IMG/VR virus record: IMGVR_UViG_3300036046_000003
Coordinates: 1 to 64,000 of that record
DNA: 64,000 nucleotides
Reading direction: 5' to 3' (one strand)
Source: a virus
In this document: piece after piece, positions 25,341 through 34,367 of the stretch
Position numbering within the stretch: the first letter of the stretch is position 1
How the letters are laid out: each line of letters opens with the position of its first letter
Notes under the pieces: generated by a model
What the model was told of the DNA's origin: nothing
The model's input: the letters and a program-made list of their open reading frames with translations, nothing else
Database searches by the model: none
Position numbers and translations under genes: made by a program

Positions 25341-25811
25341 ATGAGCGACGCTACGCCAGGTCAGTCGGCTACGTTGGTGCCTTTGTTTGACCGAGTAACG
25401 ATTGGCGATGAGACGTATACAATCGGAACGTTCAGTCTGGCTCGTACCATTCGAGCCTTCGCGCTTTTGACGCAGCTGGCCGAAATTGCCGGACTAGGCA
25501 AAGAGCGGGACGAGCAGCAGCCGTCGTCCGTTTTCGGGGGAATTATTTCCGCGCTACCGACGCTGGTAAAGACGGGCACACCGGCCCTGTACAGTCTCCT
25601 GGGTCTGATTATCACACCAAACGTGCGCCTCCGAAAAATGGAGGAGGACGGGGAGGACGTAGACGAGTATTTGCTGCGCCAGGGGCGACGGCTTTCTCAC
25701 GAGGCCAACACGCAGCAGTTCGTTCAGCTCTTGACGGCTGCGGTGAAGGCGATTGGCGTTGACACCGTTTTGGGGGAAGTAAGCGGCCTCCTAGCCGCCG
25801 TGAAGAGCTAG
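25341..25811 (+). CDS. Tail assembly chaperone (gpG-like)
   Basis: The protein has 156 residues; ATG 25341 follows AAAGGAG. It lies between the tube and tape measure genes, as lambda gpG does. Near its 3' end the slippery heptamer T-TTG-GGG (25769-25775) sits in the correct frame for a -1 shift. The -1 frame then runs without a stop into the next open frame, to 26101. This is the classic way tailed phages make a short and an extended chaperone. Confidence 0.82.
   Translation: MSDATPGQSATLVPLFDRVTIGDETYTIGTFSLARTIRAFALLTQLAEIAGLGKERDEQQPSSVFGGIISALPTLVKTGTPALYSLLGLIITPNVRLRKMEEDGEDVDEYLLRQGRRLSHEANTQQFVQLLTAAVKAIGVDTVLGEVSGLLAAVKS
25769..25775 (+). other. Programmed -1 frameshift site
   Basis: TTTGGGG reads T TTG GGG in the frame of the upstream chaperone, fitting X XXY YYZ. 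After slippage the reading frame GGG GGA AGT AAG is open through to the stop at 26101. Confidence 0.8.
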
Positions 25812-25828
25812 GAAGCGGCGGCCCGCTC

Positions 25829-26101
25829 GTGTGGTATCGCCTGATAGAGGTTTTAGCCGACGCATATGGGTGGACGTTTGATTATTGTCTCCACCGTTTG
25901 TCGTTTGCACAGGCAATTACCATACTGGACGCTCGCCACGAGCGGTTACGGCGCGCAAATGAGGCCGCCGAGCAAAGACAGCGCGAAAGCCAGCTAGACG
26001 GCTGGGAAGACCCGGCGAAGTACGCGGTTGACGAAGACGACGTGGAGAGCCTACCAACGCGGGACGATATACGCGCTACGTTGGCCGGACTGTTTGGCTA
26101 G
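25829..26101 (+). CDS. Tail chaperone extension (gpT-like part)
   Basis: The frame is open from the slippery site at 25769 and contains about 90 residues after a GTG at 25829. It has no good ribosome binding site of its own, supporting expression as a G-T fusion. It has an aromatic start (WYRLIEVLADAYGWTFDYCLHRLSF) and a long charged helix, as in gpT-type extensions, which bind the tape measure. Confidence 0.75.
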   Translation: MWYRLIEVLADAYGWTFDYCLHRLSFAQAITILDARHERLRRANEAAEQRQRESQLDGWEDPAKYAVDEDDVESLPTRDDIRATLAGLFG

Positions 26102-26104
26102 AAC

Positions 26105-26150
26105 AAAAAAAGCCCCTGCCCTGAAAAGGGGCGGGGGCTTCTTTTTATTT
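26105..26150 (+). terminator. Intrinsic terminator before the tape measure
   Basis: AAAAAGCCCCTGCCC pairs with GGGCGGGGGCTT in a GC-rich stem around TGAAAA, followed by CTTTTTATTT. The tape measure's GGGAGG lies about 5 bases later. Confidence 0.85.
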
Positions 26151-26163
26151 TCGGGAGGCGCAG

Positions 26164-29100
26164 GTGGCGGAAGAGCTTTTTGAGGGCCGGGCGGAAGTTA
26201 ATATTGCCCCGTTTGTGGCAAACCTTGAACAAATGGAGCGTCGGGCGCAGGCCGCAGCCGCCGCGATTAAGGCGCAGTTTGACGGGCTTGCGGCGGATAT
26301 AAGGAAGTCATTTCAGTCCGTCGCCGCTGGCGGCGTTCCTATTCAGCTGACAACGAACCAGGTGGCCGCGCAGGTACGAACGGTGCGTCAGGGAGTGCAG
26401 GATCAGGTAAAAGCACTCCAACAGTTGTCCGCCATTGAAAAGGCAACTCGACAGAAAGCCGCGCAGGACGCGCTTACTATTGAGCGGGGCCGTTCCCGCG
26501 ACCTGCTGGCCCAACTGCGCTACGCTCAGGGAGAAGAAGTTAAGGTAGTGCAGGCCGCCGCCGCTGCCCGAGCAAACGCACTGCGGGCCGCAGTTGCCGA
26601 GCAGCGGCGCGTAGAAGCGGAGGCCCGCACACAGGCAGCCGCGCAGCTTCGGGCCGCCTCCGGTTTTGAAGGGGCGGGGGAGGGGGCGAATGCTGCCGGG
26701 GCAAGGGCACAGGCGCTTGCGTCTATCCAGGTCGCCGAAGAAAGTGTGCAGAAGCGTTCGTCGCTAGAACGCGAGCTAACGGAGGTAGCCCGTGCTGAGA
26801 ATGCGGCGAGAACAAAGCTTGCGGAAGACGGCGCTCGGCGTATGGCGGAGGCCCAGCAAGGCGCTATCCGCAGTTTTAATTTGTCCGGGCGGGCGGGGCT
26901 GGATCAGTTTGCAACTGCTTTCGAGGAGACCATTCGACAAGTAGAAGATCGTTGGAACAGCGTCTTTCGAGCGGGTACGCAAATTCAGTCGGTCGGTCAG
27001 GGATTTGTGCAGTTTGCGAGCAACGTAAAAAACGCGGGAATGGCGTTGACCGACAACGCGGGTGACTTTGACTTCTGGATTGCCCGTACAAAAGCGGCGA
27101 TGCAATCCGCAGGCAGTAACGAGGCCGTTACGCAAATTGAAGAATTGCAAAGCCGAACGCTAGACCTGGGTCGGGAACTAGGCTCCCTTGATCCAGAAGA
27201 ACTAGCTACGGGTTGGTTTACGTACCAGGCGGCGCTTGGCGAAACGATCAACACTACGGAGGACTTGGAAGAAACGCAAAACGCGCTCCGTGTAATGCTA
27301 CAGGCCGGAATTATTTCCGACAGTACCCCGGAGACCGTTATGCGCGGCGTCGCGGGTGTGTTGGCGTCGTACCGGCTCGAAACGGAGGACAGCGCGTATG
27401 CGACCTCCGTACTGATGAACGTTACGCAGCGGACGCAAGCTGAGTTTATCGACTTGTTGGAAGCGTATAAAATGATCGGCTCGCAGGGGCCGGTTATGAA
27501 CGGGTCTATTGCTGAAACGTCTGCATTGTTGGCAGCAATGGCAACGCAGAACATTAAGGGGTCGCAGGCTGGACGGTCGCTAAATATGGTGTATTCCCGC
27601 CTCAATGATATGACGCGGGAAGGTGCCGAAGTTCTAGACGAAATTCTTGTTTCTTCGCAGGGGCTTCAAGGCTCCTGGGAAGACATTGCGTTTGCGGGCG
27701 GGCCGTTTATTGGACTTTTGGGTGAAATTGACGAACAGGGAAACGTCGTCAAAGAAGGGTTCATCGAAAAATTCGTAGAACCCTTTATGCAGCTTCCCAA
27801 AGAGATCCGAGACGTAGAGCTTGCGCAGGCAATTGGTAAAATTTTCCCCGAGAACGCGGCACGCGGTTTTATTCCGCTGGTTCAATCCTACGCGGACGGG
27901 CTGGACGCGGTACGATCCGGCGCTGACGGGGCGCAAAACGAACTGCTCACACTGTACGCGGAGTTTCAGGACGGCAACGAACAAGCCCGTTTGTTTGACG
28001 CGCAGTGGAAAACAATCTTTGAAAGCCTGCGCCAACAGATAGACCGGGCGACGTATGGGTTTCGACAGGGCTTTACGCGCATCGGTGTGCTGACTGCCGA
28101 AGTTTTTATCCCGGTAATCGGCTGGGTAGGCGGTTTGGTAGAGCGGCTGGCCCTGTTTGCGGAGAACAACCCAACCGTCGCAAAGTCGGTGTTGGCCGTT
28201 GTCGGTACTTTGGCGGCGCTTGCGGCGGTGATTGGGCCGCTGCTTATCGCCGTAGGCTTGATGCTTACGGGTATTTCGGGTTTCTCAGTTGCCGCTGCTT
28301 CGCTGGCCGGGTTAAAAGGGGCATTTGTAGGACTGCTCACTACGCTGGGCGTTACGGCACCGCCGCTGGGGATTTTGCTGGGGTTGCTCGCCGCAGTCGC
28401 GTTGGGCGCGTATCTCCTCACGAACAACGTGAGTGGTCTGCGCGACGCGCTGGGCGGCTTGGGCGGGTCGCTGGGTACGCTGCTGGGCGGCCTGGGCGAG
28501 TTTGGTATCGGTCTGGTGGAGGCGCTGGAAGGCGCGTTAACCGGGTCTGAGGAGAAGTTCCAAGAGGGTATGCGCCGCGCAGCAGAAGGCGGTATTGCTG
28601 TTCTTGTGCTTTTCCCCCAGCGCGTAGGGGAGGTATTTGCACAGTTTCAGCAGGACTTCTACGTTTGGGGATTTAACTTAATGATCAGCCTGCGGGACGG
28701 CATTTACGCCGCCGGGGAATATTTGTTGCAGGCGGCGTCCGATATTGCCGCCGGTATTGCGCAGTATTTCGAGAGTTTTTCACCCCCGAAAGTTGGCCCC
28801 CTGCGCGGGATCTATGTTTGGGGGCGCAATCTTATTCGTACCTTTATCGAGGGTATGAGCGCCGCTGATATTACGGCAGTGTCGGATATTGCGGGTCGTA
28901 TCGGGGACGCGCTTCAACTGACCAAAGATTTTGGCGGCGGCGAAGAAGGATTGGACGTACTAGGCCTTTCCAACGAAGCCAATGAACTGGCGGCGCAAAT
29001 GGTAGGTATCCTACAGCGTGGCGGGCGCGTAAGCGATACGTTCTTTGAAGGACTTCGCAGCGGCCTAGGCGCGTGGTACGAGGATATACAGAATATCCTG

Positions 29101-31641
29101 TTTGCGTACCAAGATATGTACCTGGCGGAGCGGGCGCTTACCGCCGAGCAGAAGAAGCTTGACCTGCTAAAGAAGCAGAGGGAGGAGCTTGAAAAGCAAT
29201 ACGGGCTGCGAGAAGCCGCCTTTAGCGCCGAGCTGGGTAATTCTAACGACTTTAGCCTAGAAGCTAATCGTGACGCAATGGTAGACCCCACCACCGAAGC
29301 GGGGAAAGCCAAAATCGCGCAAATGCGTGCGTCATTGTCTACGGAAGACTTTCAGGCGTGGATTGCGTTTCAACAGCAACTTTGGAACGCGCAGAAGGAA
29401 GCAGACGACCGCAGTTTGGCCGTTCAGGAAGAAGCGGCAGACGCAGCGGTTGCGGCGCTACAGCAGCAACTCGACTTGGTGAGGGCACAGTACGAGTATT
29501 ACGTCAAGATTTACGAGTACGCAAAGGGGCTGCTGTCGGCCAACAAAGAGGAAGAAAAAGCCGGGGGCGGCGGCGGAGGTGGCGGAGCAAAGAAAGACGT
29601 ACTTGGCGACCCTGCCGCGCTAGAGGAAGCTCGCAGGCGGGTTAGAGAAATTGTCGGCGCTGACGGCGCTATCTATGACGAAGCGCAACTAGCTGACAAC
29701 CTGGGGGGCGACCTTCCCGCGCTGGGTGGAGCCGACCGTCAGGAAGAGACAGAACAGGACAGAATTGACCGACTTGACGCGGAGAACCGTCGCCGCCGCG
29801 CCAAGTACGAAACAGACCTCATTAACGCCACGTCGGAAGAGGAGCGCGACGCGCTAAAGAAGCAACAGGACGCCTGGGACGCTGCCTACAAAGAGGAGAA
29901 GGCGCGATTGCAAGAGCGCCTTGGGCTAACCTCGGATATTACGGAAGCGGCTGACCAACAGGCTGAGCTATCCAGTAGCGAACGTATTCAGGCGGCCCGT
30001 GCCGAAGCGGAGAAGGTAATCCGCGAAGAAATGGGAGGCCAGCTCGAAACGGCGGGCGACCTAAAGAGCGAGGAGCGCGAGCTTCAAGACCTTCGCAATA
30101 TCGGCGACCGGAAGCGGTTAGAGTTTGAGAAGCGCCTGCGCGAGGCAAAGGGCGACGAAGAAGCTACGCGACGTATTAAGGAGGAGCAGCAAGCCTGGGA
30201 AGAGGCGTATAAAGCGGCGCTACAACTGCAAGAGGAGCGCGTAGAAGCCCTGCGCCGAGTAGAGCAGGAGAAGAAAGAGGCGGCAGCAGAAGCGGCAAAA
30301 GCTTCCAAGGGCGGCGGCTACGGTATCCCCGACCGCGACGACTTCCCCGGATATGTGCCTCCAACGCAGCGCGATCCAGATACAGACGATACAGACGGTC
30401 TGTATGGCCCGCCCACAGCCGAACAAGCGGGGTATCGTCCGCCAAACGAAGCCACTAAACTACTGGACGACTTTAACCGCGCACTTGACTTCTTAGGAAG
30501 CACAAGCGTAACCAGCAAAGAGAAAGTAGAAGAATTAGATCGGGCGGTAGCTGAGTTCTTTGGCTGGGCGGATACGAAGGGCGATTTTGATTGGAAAAAG
30601 GTACTTGGGCTTATTGAACTAGAAAACGCAGCAATCGGGCTAGGCGGCAAACTACGCGGGCTGTGGCAATCTATTTCAGAAGGTATTGGGGGCGCGCTAC
30701 TTGCGCTCGACAACTTCAATGTTGAGACCTGGGCAATGGCGCGAACCTGGGCGCAGGGCGTGTGGGAGAGGCTACAGTCCGGCTGGACGGAGTTTGTTAA
30801 CAACCCCGCTCCGACGCTATGGGCGGCTTTCTGGACGGCGCTTGGGCTTGGCTGGGTCGCCAGTGTGGTCGGCCCCGCGCCCGAACTGTGGGGAACCTTC
30901 TGGACGGCGGTACAGGAGGGCTGGACGCGGCTGGTAGCAACCCCCGCCCCCGAACTATGGGCAACGTTCTGGACGGCGCTTGGCCTCGGCTGGGTCGCCA
31001 ATGTGGTTACGCCGACACCCGACCTTTGGACGACCTTCTGGACGGCGCTTGGGCTTGGCTGGGTAACAAACGTCATTACACCGACACCCGAACTTTGGTC
31101 GAACTTTTGGCCCAACCTGAAAAAAGGATGGGACGAATTCGTAGCCAAACCAGGCGAGACGCTAGCAAAAGCGTTTGCCCCGCTAGTATCCGCGTTTGAC
31201 GGGCTGCGCACTAAAATCGACGGCTTTGTCGGCTGGCTCAAAAGCCTCAGCTTTGGCGGCAATAAAAAGGAGGACGGCGGTCGCGTCGGTGGCTCCTACA
31301 AAACGGGGCTTGCGTCCGTCCCCTACGACGGCTTCATCGCAGAACTGCATCAAGCGGAGCGCGTCCTAACCGCCGAGGAGGCGGTTAGGTATAACCAACT
31401 CGAAAGCGCCGGACTACTCGGCGCGCTCCCTCAGATCGGGGCTGCCGTATCTGCCGCCGTACAGGGTGCCCAATCCCTAATGGGAGAAGTCCTAGCGCGG
31501 GCCGCCAACGCGGGTTCCTCTATGTACTCCAACACTACCAATAGTTCCCGCGTAACCAACCTGTCTATCGCCAGAGTAGACGCGAACGATCCTACCGCCG
31601 GGCGCGCCTTGCTGGAAAAGCTGGCGTTCCACGGGCAATAG
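26164..31641 (+). CDS. Tape measure protein
   Basis: The protein has 1825 residues and a GTG start after GGGAGG. It sets tail length. The N-terminal about 220 residues are Ala/Gln-rich coiled coil. A phage-minor-tail domain follows (about 330-560: SAYATSVLMN, AMATQNIKGSQAGRSLN). Hydrophobic segments lie at about 640-760. Two charged coiled-coil blocks come next, then five tandem Trp-rich repeats (about residues 1540-1660, PxPxLWxxFWTALGLGW) and a Gly-rich C-terminus. Repeat elements bracket the chaperone-tape measure block on both sides. Confidence 0.93.
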   Translation: MAEELFEGRAEVNIAPFVANLEQMERRAQAAAAAIKAQFDGLAADIRKSFQSVAAGGVPIQLTTNQVAAQVRTVRQGVQDQVKALQQLSAIEKATRQKAAQDALTIERGRSRDLLAQLRYAQGEEVKVVQAAAAARANALRAAVAEQRRVEAEARTQAAAQLRAASGFEGAGEGANAAGARAQALASIQVAEESVQKRSSLERELTEVARAENAARTKLAEDGARRMAEAQQGAIRSFNLSGRAGLDQFATAFEETIRQVEDRWNSVFRAGTQIQSVGQGFVQFASNVKNAGMALTDNAGDFDFWIARTKAAMQSAGSNEAVTQIEELQSRTLDLGRELGSLDPEELATGWFTYQAALGETINTTEDLEETQNALRVMLQAGIISDSTPETVMRGVAGVLASYRLETEDSAYATSVLMNVTQRTQAEFIDLLEAYKMIGSQGPVMNGSIAETSALLAAMATQNIKGSQAGRSLNMVYSRLNDMTREGAEVLDEILVSSQGLQGSWEDIAFAGGPFIGLLGEIDEQGNVVKEGFIEKFVEPFMQLPKEIRDVELAQAIGKIFPENAARGFIPLVQSYADGLDAVRSGADGAQNELLTLYAEFQDGNEQARLFDAQWKTIFESLRQQIDRATYGFRQGFTRIGVLTAEVFIPVIGWVGGLVERLALFAENNPTVAKSVLAVVGTLAALAAVIGPLLIAVGLMLTGISGFSVAAASLAGLKGAFVGLLTTLGVTAPPLGILLGLLAAVALGAYLLTNNVSGLRDALGGLGGSLGTLLGGLGEFGIGLVEALEGALTGSEEKFQEGMRRAAEGGIAVLVLFPQRVGEVFAQFQQDFYVWGFNLMISLRDGIYAAGEYLLQAASDIAAGIAQYFESFSPPKVGPLRGIYVWGRNLIRTFIEGMSAADITAVSDIAGRIGDALQLTKDFGGGEEGLDVLGLSNEANELAAQMVGILQRGGRVSDTFFEGLRSGLGAWYEDIQNILFAYQDMYLAERALTAEQKKLDLLKKQREELEKQYGLREAAFSAELGNSNDFSLEANRDAMVDPTTEAGKAKIAQMRASLSTEDFQAWIAFQQQLWNAQKEADDRSLAVQEEAADAAVAALQQQLDLVRAQYEYYVKIYEYAKGLLSANKEEEKAGGGGGGGGAKKDVLGDPAALEEARRRVREIVGADGAIYDEAQLADNLGGDLPALGGADRQEETEQDRIDRLDAENRRRRAKYETDLINATSEEERDALKKQQDAWDAAYKEEKARLQERLGLTSDITEAADQQAELSSSERIQAARAEAEKVIREEMGGQLETAGDLKSEERELQDLRNIGDRKRLEFEKRLREAKGDEEATRRIKEEQQAWEEAYKAALQLQEERVEALRRVEQEKKEAAAEAAKASKGGGYGIPDRDDFPGYVPPTQRDPDTDDTDGLYGPPTAEQAGYRPPNEATKLLDDFNRALDFLGSTSVTSKEKVEELDRAVAEFFGWADTKGDFDWKKVLGLIELENAAIGLGGKLRGLWQSISEGIGGALLALDNFNVETWAMARTWAQGVWERLQSGWTEFVNNPAPTLWAAFWTALGLGWVASVVGPAPELWGTFWTAVQEGWTRLVATPAPELWATFWTALGLGWVANVVTPTPDLWTTFWTALGLGWVTNVITPTPELWSNFWPNLKKGWDEFVAKPGETLAKAFAPLVSAFDGLRTKIDGFVGWLKSLSFGGNKKEDGGRVGGSYKTGLASVPYDGFIAELHQAERVLTAEEAVRYNQLESAGLLGALPQIGAAVSAAVQGAQSLMGEVLARAANAGSSMYSNTTNSSRVTNLSIARVDANDPTAGRALLEKLAFHGQ
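30780..31145 (+). repeat. Trp-rich tandem repeats inside the tape measure gene
   Basis: Five copies of about 26-29 codons encode PAP-x-LW-x-x-FWTALGLGW-V-x-x-V. The DNA of successive copies is nearly the same (CTTCTGGACGGCGCTTGG recurs). They lie near the C-terminus of the tape measure protein. Confidence 0.85.
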
Positions 31642-31646
31642 AAACA

Positions 31647-31680
31647 GGGCCGTTTTCTTTTGAGAACGGCCCTTCTCCTA
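31647..31680 (+). terminator. Hairpin after the tape measure
   Basis: GGGCCGTT (31647-31654) pairs with AACGGCCC (31665-31672), then TTCTCC. The T-tract is weak. Confidence 0.55.
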
Positions 31681-31798
31681 GAATGACCTACAAGGGGGCT
31701 GGGAAGCTCCAGGAGCGACGATAGAACCAAAAGGGTACTCTGAGTAGGGTACGTCTACTTCGCAACTGCGGAAAGACGCGCCGCTTCTTCCAGAGTTC

Positions 31799-31811
31799 TG
31801 CATTAACTGCA
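31799..31811. promoter_or_regulatory. Operator palindrome, site 6
   Basis: TGCATTAACTGCA, 6 bp before a TGTGA-N6-TCACA palindrome inside repeat R3. Confidence 0.7.
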
Positions 31812-31817
31812 CAAGGC

Positions 31818-31833
31818 TGTGAAAAGTTTCACA
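31818..31833. promoter_or_regulatory. TGTGA-N6-TCACA palindromes in R3
   Basis: TGTGAAAAGTTTCACA; a second copy, TGTGAAAAGTATCACA, lies at 31976-31991. Both match a CRP/FNR-type binding pattern or short RNA hairpins. Confidence 0.45.
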
Positions 31834-32346
31834 ATCCAAATAGTTGAACAGAGAGGATCTTTAGGAGAGAGTTCTCGGAAGAGCGGGAGCTGGAATAGCC
31901 TACACAAGCCCGATAGGGCGAGTGGGGATCTTGTCCTCTTGTTCTTCGGGCTTGTGTTGGGTAAACGAGGAGGGTTGTGAAAAGTATCACAACCCTATAT
32001 ATTTTCCGAGTTTCCCGCTTTGGGCCGCACAGGCCGACACTAGGCAGGGTAGGGGCAACACGTACAACTACGCGGGGCGCTAGCCGCGCCCCTGCACCCC
32101 CAGGCCCGTCTCGCTCCGCTCGACGGAAACGCTAACGCGTTTTCTAGAGGAGACATACTCCTACAACCCCACCTCCCTAAAGGCCCTCTTAGTATACCAG
32201 TTAAAAACAAGTTAGTGGGACAAAAAGAGGGGTGAAAGAGGGCAGTTTGGGGTACTTGTTTCGGTTTTACCGCGTTCCAAAGCCAAACACACATTACAAA
32301 ACTGTAATCGATTTTCTCATAAATCTCTTGACAAGGCGAGGAGCCA

Positions 32347-34359
32347 ATGGCATTTTTAACGAGTTTTCGCTTTAAGGGGGTGGAGTTCAACGACGGAACT
32401 AACTTCCTTTTAGATACTCGCGGGTCGAACTTTGACGATCAGAACCCGGTGGAGGCGACGTATGCGCCACGCAAAGGGAATACCCCACAAGTAGTGGGGG
32501 CGACGCAGCGGGAAACCACCGTACAGCTAAGTATCAATTTGGTGGCGCGAACCGCAGCCGATCTGGACGCGAGAATTGCGACGCTTCGGCGCGTCTTTGA
32601 CCCAACCGACACACGCGAGTTTCTGTTAGAGCGGAAGCGCCCTACTGAGGCCGCTTATCGGACGCTGCGCGTAGCGGTACGCGGGCTGAACATTGACCGT
32701 ACCGGGCGGAAGGCTACAGCGACGCTACAGACGGCGGATATGCGCTGGGAAGAGCCGACAACCGCCAGCGCGTTGCGTACCGCGTTCAGTTCCGGCTTCG
32801 TTGAAGAGTGGTTCCTTACGTATAACGGCAATCAGCCGGTAGAGCCGGTGCTTGAAGTCACGCCGCTTACGGTGGGTAGTGACGGGCCGTTACCTCTGTA
32901 CTATCGGGAAATAAATGTGTGGGCCTGGGAACCGGCGCGGGTGCTCGGCTATCCTATACGGCTTGCAACCGATTGGGACGTAAACGCAGAAATTGCCGCC
33001 GGAAAAATACGAACTGATTTAGCTGATATGTCGATTACGGTGGGTGGTCAGCCGCAGCCGCATCGGATTAGTCGGCGGGGAACTACTAGCCGTATCGATA
33101 TTTGGATACGTCCGGTCAATTGGCCGGATTATGGCAAACCAATGGTGGGGCGGCGCGTAGACGGAGCGCCCATTTCTACAATAGGCGCAGGCGACCCTAC
33201 CCCGTTTACGTTATTGGTGCGTCTGAACCAGGGTAATTATTTCCCGCTACCTTCGACTAGTACAATTAAAATTGGGGACGAGTTCTTTGTTTACGACAGT
33301 CCAGTGCGTATTGATGAGTTTTATTATAGCGTGCGCATTACACAGCGCGGCGTCTATGGCTCGCCGGTACAAACTCACGATTTTGGCGCGCCTGTTCTAT
33401 TGCCGACTGTTGTGCGGGTCAACTACGGCTACGCACCCGGATTTGCGCGCACCTTCCCGTGGTTAATGGGTGACAACTGGCCGGATATTAATTACGAAAC
33501 CTCGTCTAACGCGGAATGGCACTTTGACCGGGGCACTACCCGGCAGCAGCTTAACGCCTGGGGTGAAGTTCGCAACGGACTGAATTGGCGAATTGAACGC
33601 ACACCCGGAACGCCCACTACACGATTACGGGCGCAGGCAATTTCTACGGCTGACCCGCTCCACGGAATTAGAGCGGGCTTTGAGACGTGGTATCCCTCCG
33701 CTGCGGGTAGCGATACGTTGCGCCGCCTCGTGCTCGACCACGCAGGTGGAAACTCCCTGCGCGTAATTAACCAGATACGGCTTTGGTATCAAGCCCCGGC
33801 GGGCACCACTACGCAGTTGCGCCGGATTAGAAGTGGCTATGGAACCGCGTTTGAGACCGGCAATCAGCTTTGGAGCGGTTTTTCTATTAACGGCAACTCA
33901 ACTCTAGACACGGGCTGGGTGGTTACTGACGCTTGGGGCACCGTCCCAACGCACTTCGTTTTTGAGAACCTGGCCCCTGTTACCGGACAGGCGGTTAGGG
34001 CACTGCTTGTGACGAGCTTTTCCCTGCGATGGGACGCGGGATTTGCGCCGACACCCAGCGGGATTGGCGGCGAGCAGGGAATAGGCACCGGGGAGTTTCC
34101 TGTTTCCTTTTCCCTCGAAAACGTAGCGGACGGCCTACGCAGCGGCCCGTTTCACATTACCGCTCGAATGAGCGTCAATCAGACGGGGCGCATTGATTGC
34201 GCCACGCGAGCCGTTACCGGGGATCTCCAGACGAAAGAAGTGTCGTATCAACTGTCCTCCTGGCTGCGGCTTGTTCCGGGCGAGAATAGAATTGTGTGTC
34301 GCACAAGCGCGGGTAGCGGGCAGGTGAGGCTGCTGCTTACCTGGCAGGCACGCCACTAG
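32347..34359 (+). CDS. Distal tail protein (Dit-like, extended)
   Basis: The protein has 670 residues; ATG follows GAGGAG. The start (FKGVEFNDG, then ATQRETTVQLSINLVA and LDARIATLRRVFDP) resembles siphovirus Dit proteins, with a tube-like ring domain. The C-terminal about 400 residues are beta-rich, ending in a galectin/carbohydrate-binding-like fold (SLRWDAGF, LVPGENRIV). It probably joins the tube to the fibres. Length exceeds simple Dit proteins (about 250). Confidence 0.7.
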   Translation: MAFLTSFRFKGVEFNDGTNFLLDTRGSNFDDQNPVEATYAPRKGNTPQVVGATQRETTVQLSINLVARTAADLDARIATLRRVFDPTDTREFLLERKRPTEAAYRTLRVAVRGLNIDRTGRKATATLQTADMRWEEPTTASALRTAFSSGFVEEWFLTYNGNQPVEPVLEVTPLTVGSDGPLPLYYREINVWAWEPARVLGYPIRLATDWDVNAEIAAGKIRTDLADMSITVGGQPQPHRISRRGTTSRIDIWIRPVNWPDYGKPMVGRRVDGAPISTIGAGDPTPFTLLVRLNQGNYFPLPSTSTIKIGDEFFVYDSPVRIDEFYYSVRITQRGVYGSPVQTHDFGAPVLLPTVVRVNYGYAPGFARTFPWLMGDNWPDINYETSSNAEWHFDRGTTRQQLNAWGEVRNGLNWRIERTPGTPTTRLRAQAISTADPLHGIRAGFETWYPSAAGSDTLRRLVLDHAGGNSLRVINQIRLWYQAPAGTTTQLRRIRSGYGTAFETGNQLWSGFSINGNSTLDTGWVVTDAWGTVPTHFVFENLAPVTGQAVRALLVTSFSLRWDAGFAPTPSGIGGEQGIGTGEFPVSFSLENVADGLRSGPFHITARMSVNQTGRIDCATRAVTGDLQTKEVSYQLSSWLRLVPGENRIVCRTSAGSGQVRLLLTWQARH

Positions 34360-34367
34360 GAGGTCGA

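Larger units (their letters stand above)
31673..32338 (+). repeat. Intergenic element R3
   Basis: About 665 bp without genes between the tape measure and the distal tail gene. The whole length matches R4 (53011-53711) in reverse complement, with scattered differences. Bases 31941-32336 are almost identical to R2, and 31830-31966 match the window start (R1). It ends at CTTGACAAGG, 10 bases before the next ATG. Confidence 0.93.

Noticed and set aside
30318-31262. Long leftward open frame (314 codons) opposite the tape measure gene
   Set aside because: Ser/Pro-rich mirror of the Trp-rich repeats, no ribosome binding site; it is a by-product of codon bias on the coding strand.
31673-32338. Repeat elements considered as insertion sequences or MITEs
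   Set aside because: No transposase, no terminal inverted repeats shared by all copies and no target duplications visible; copies sit only at operon starts in one orientation.
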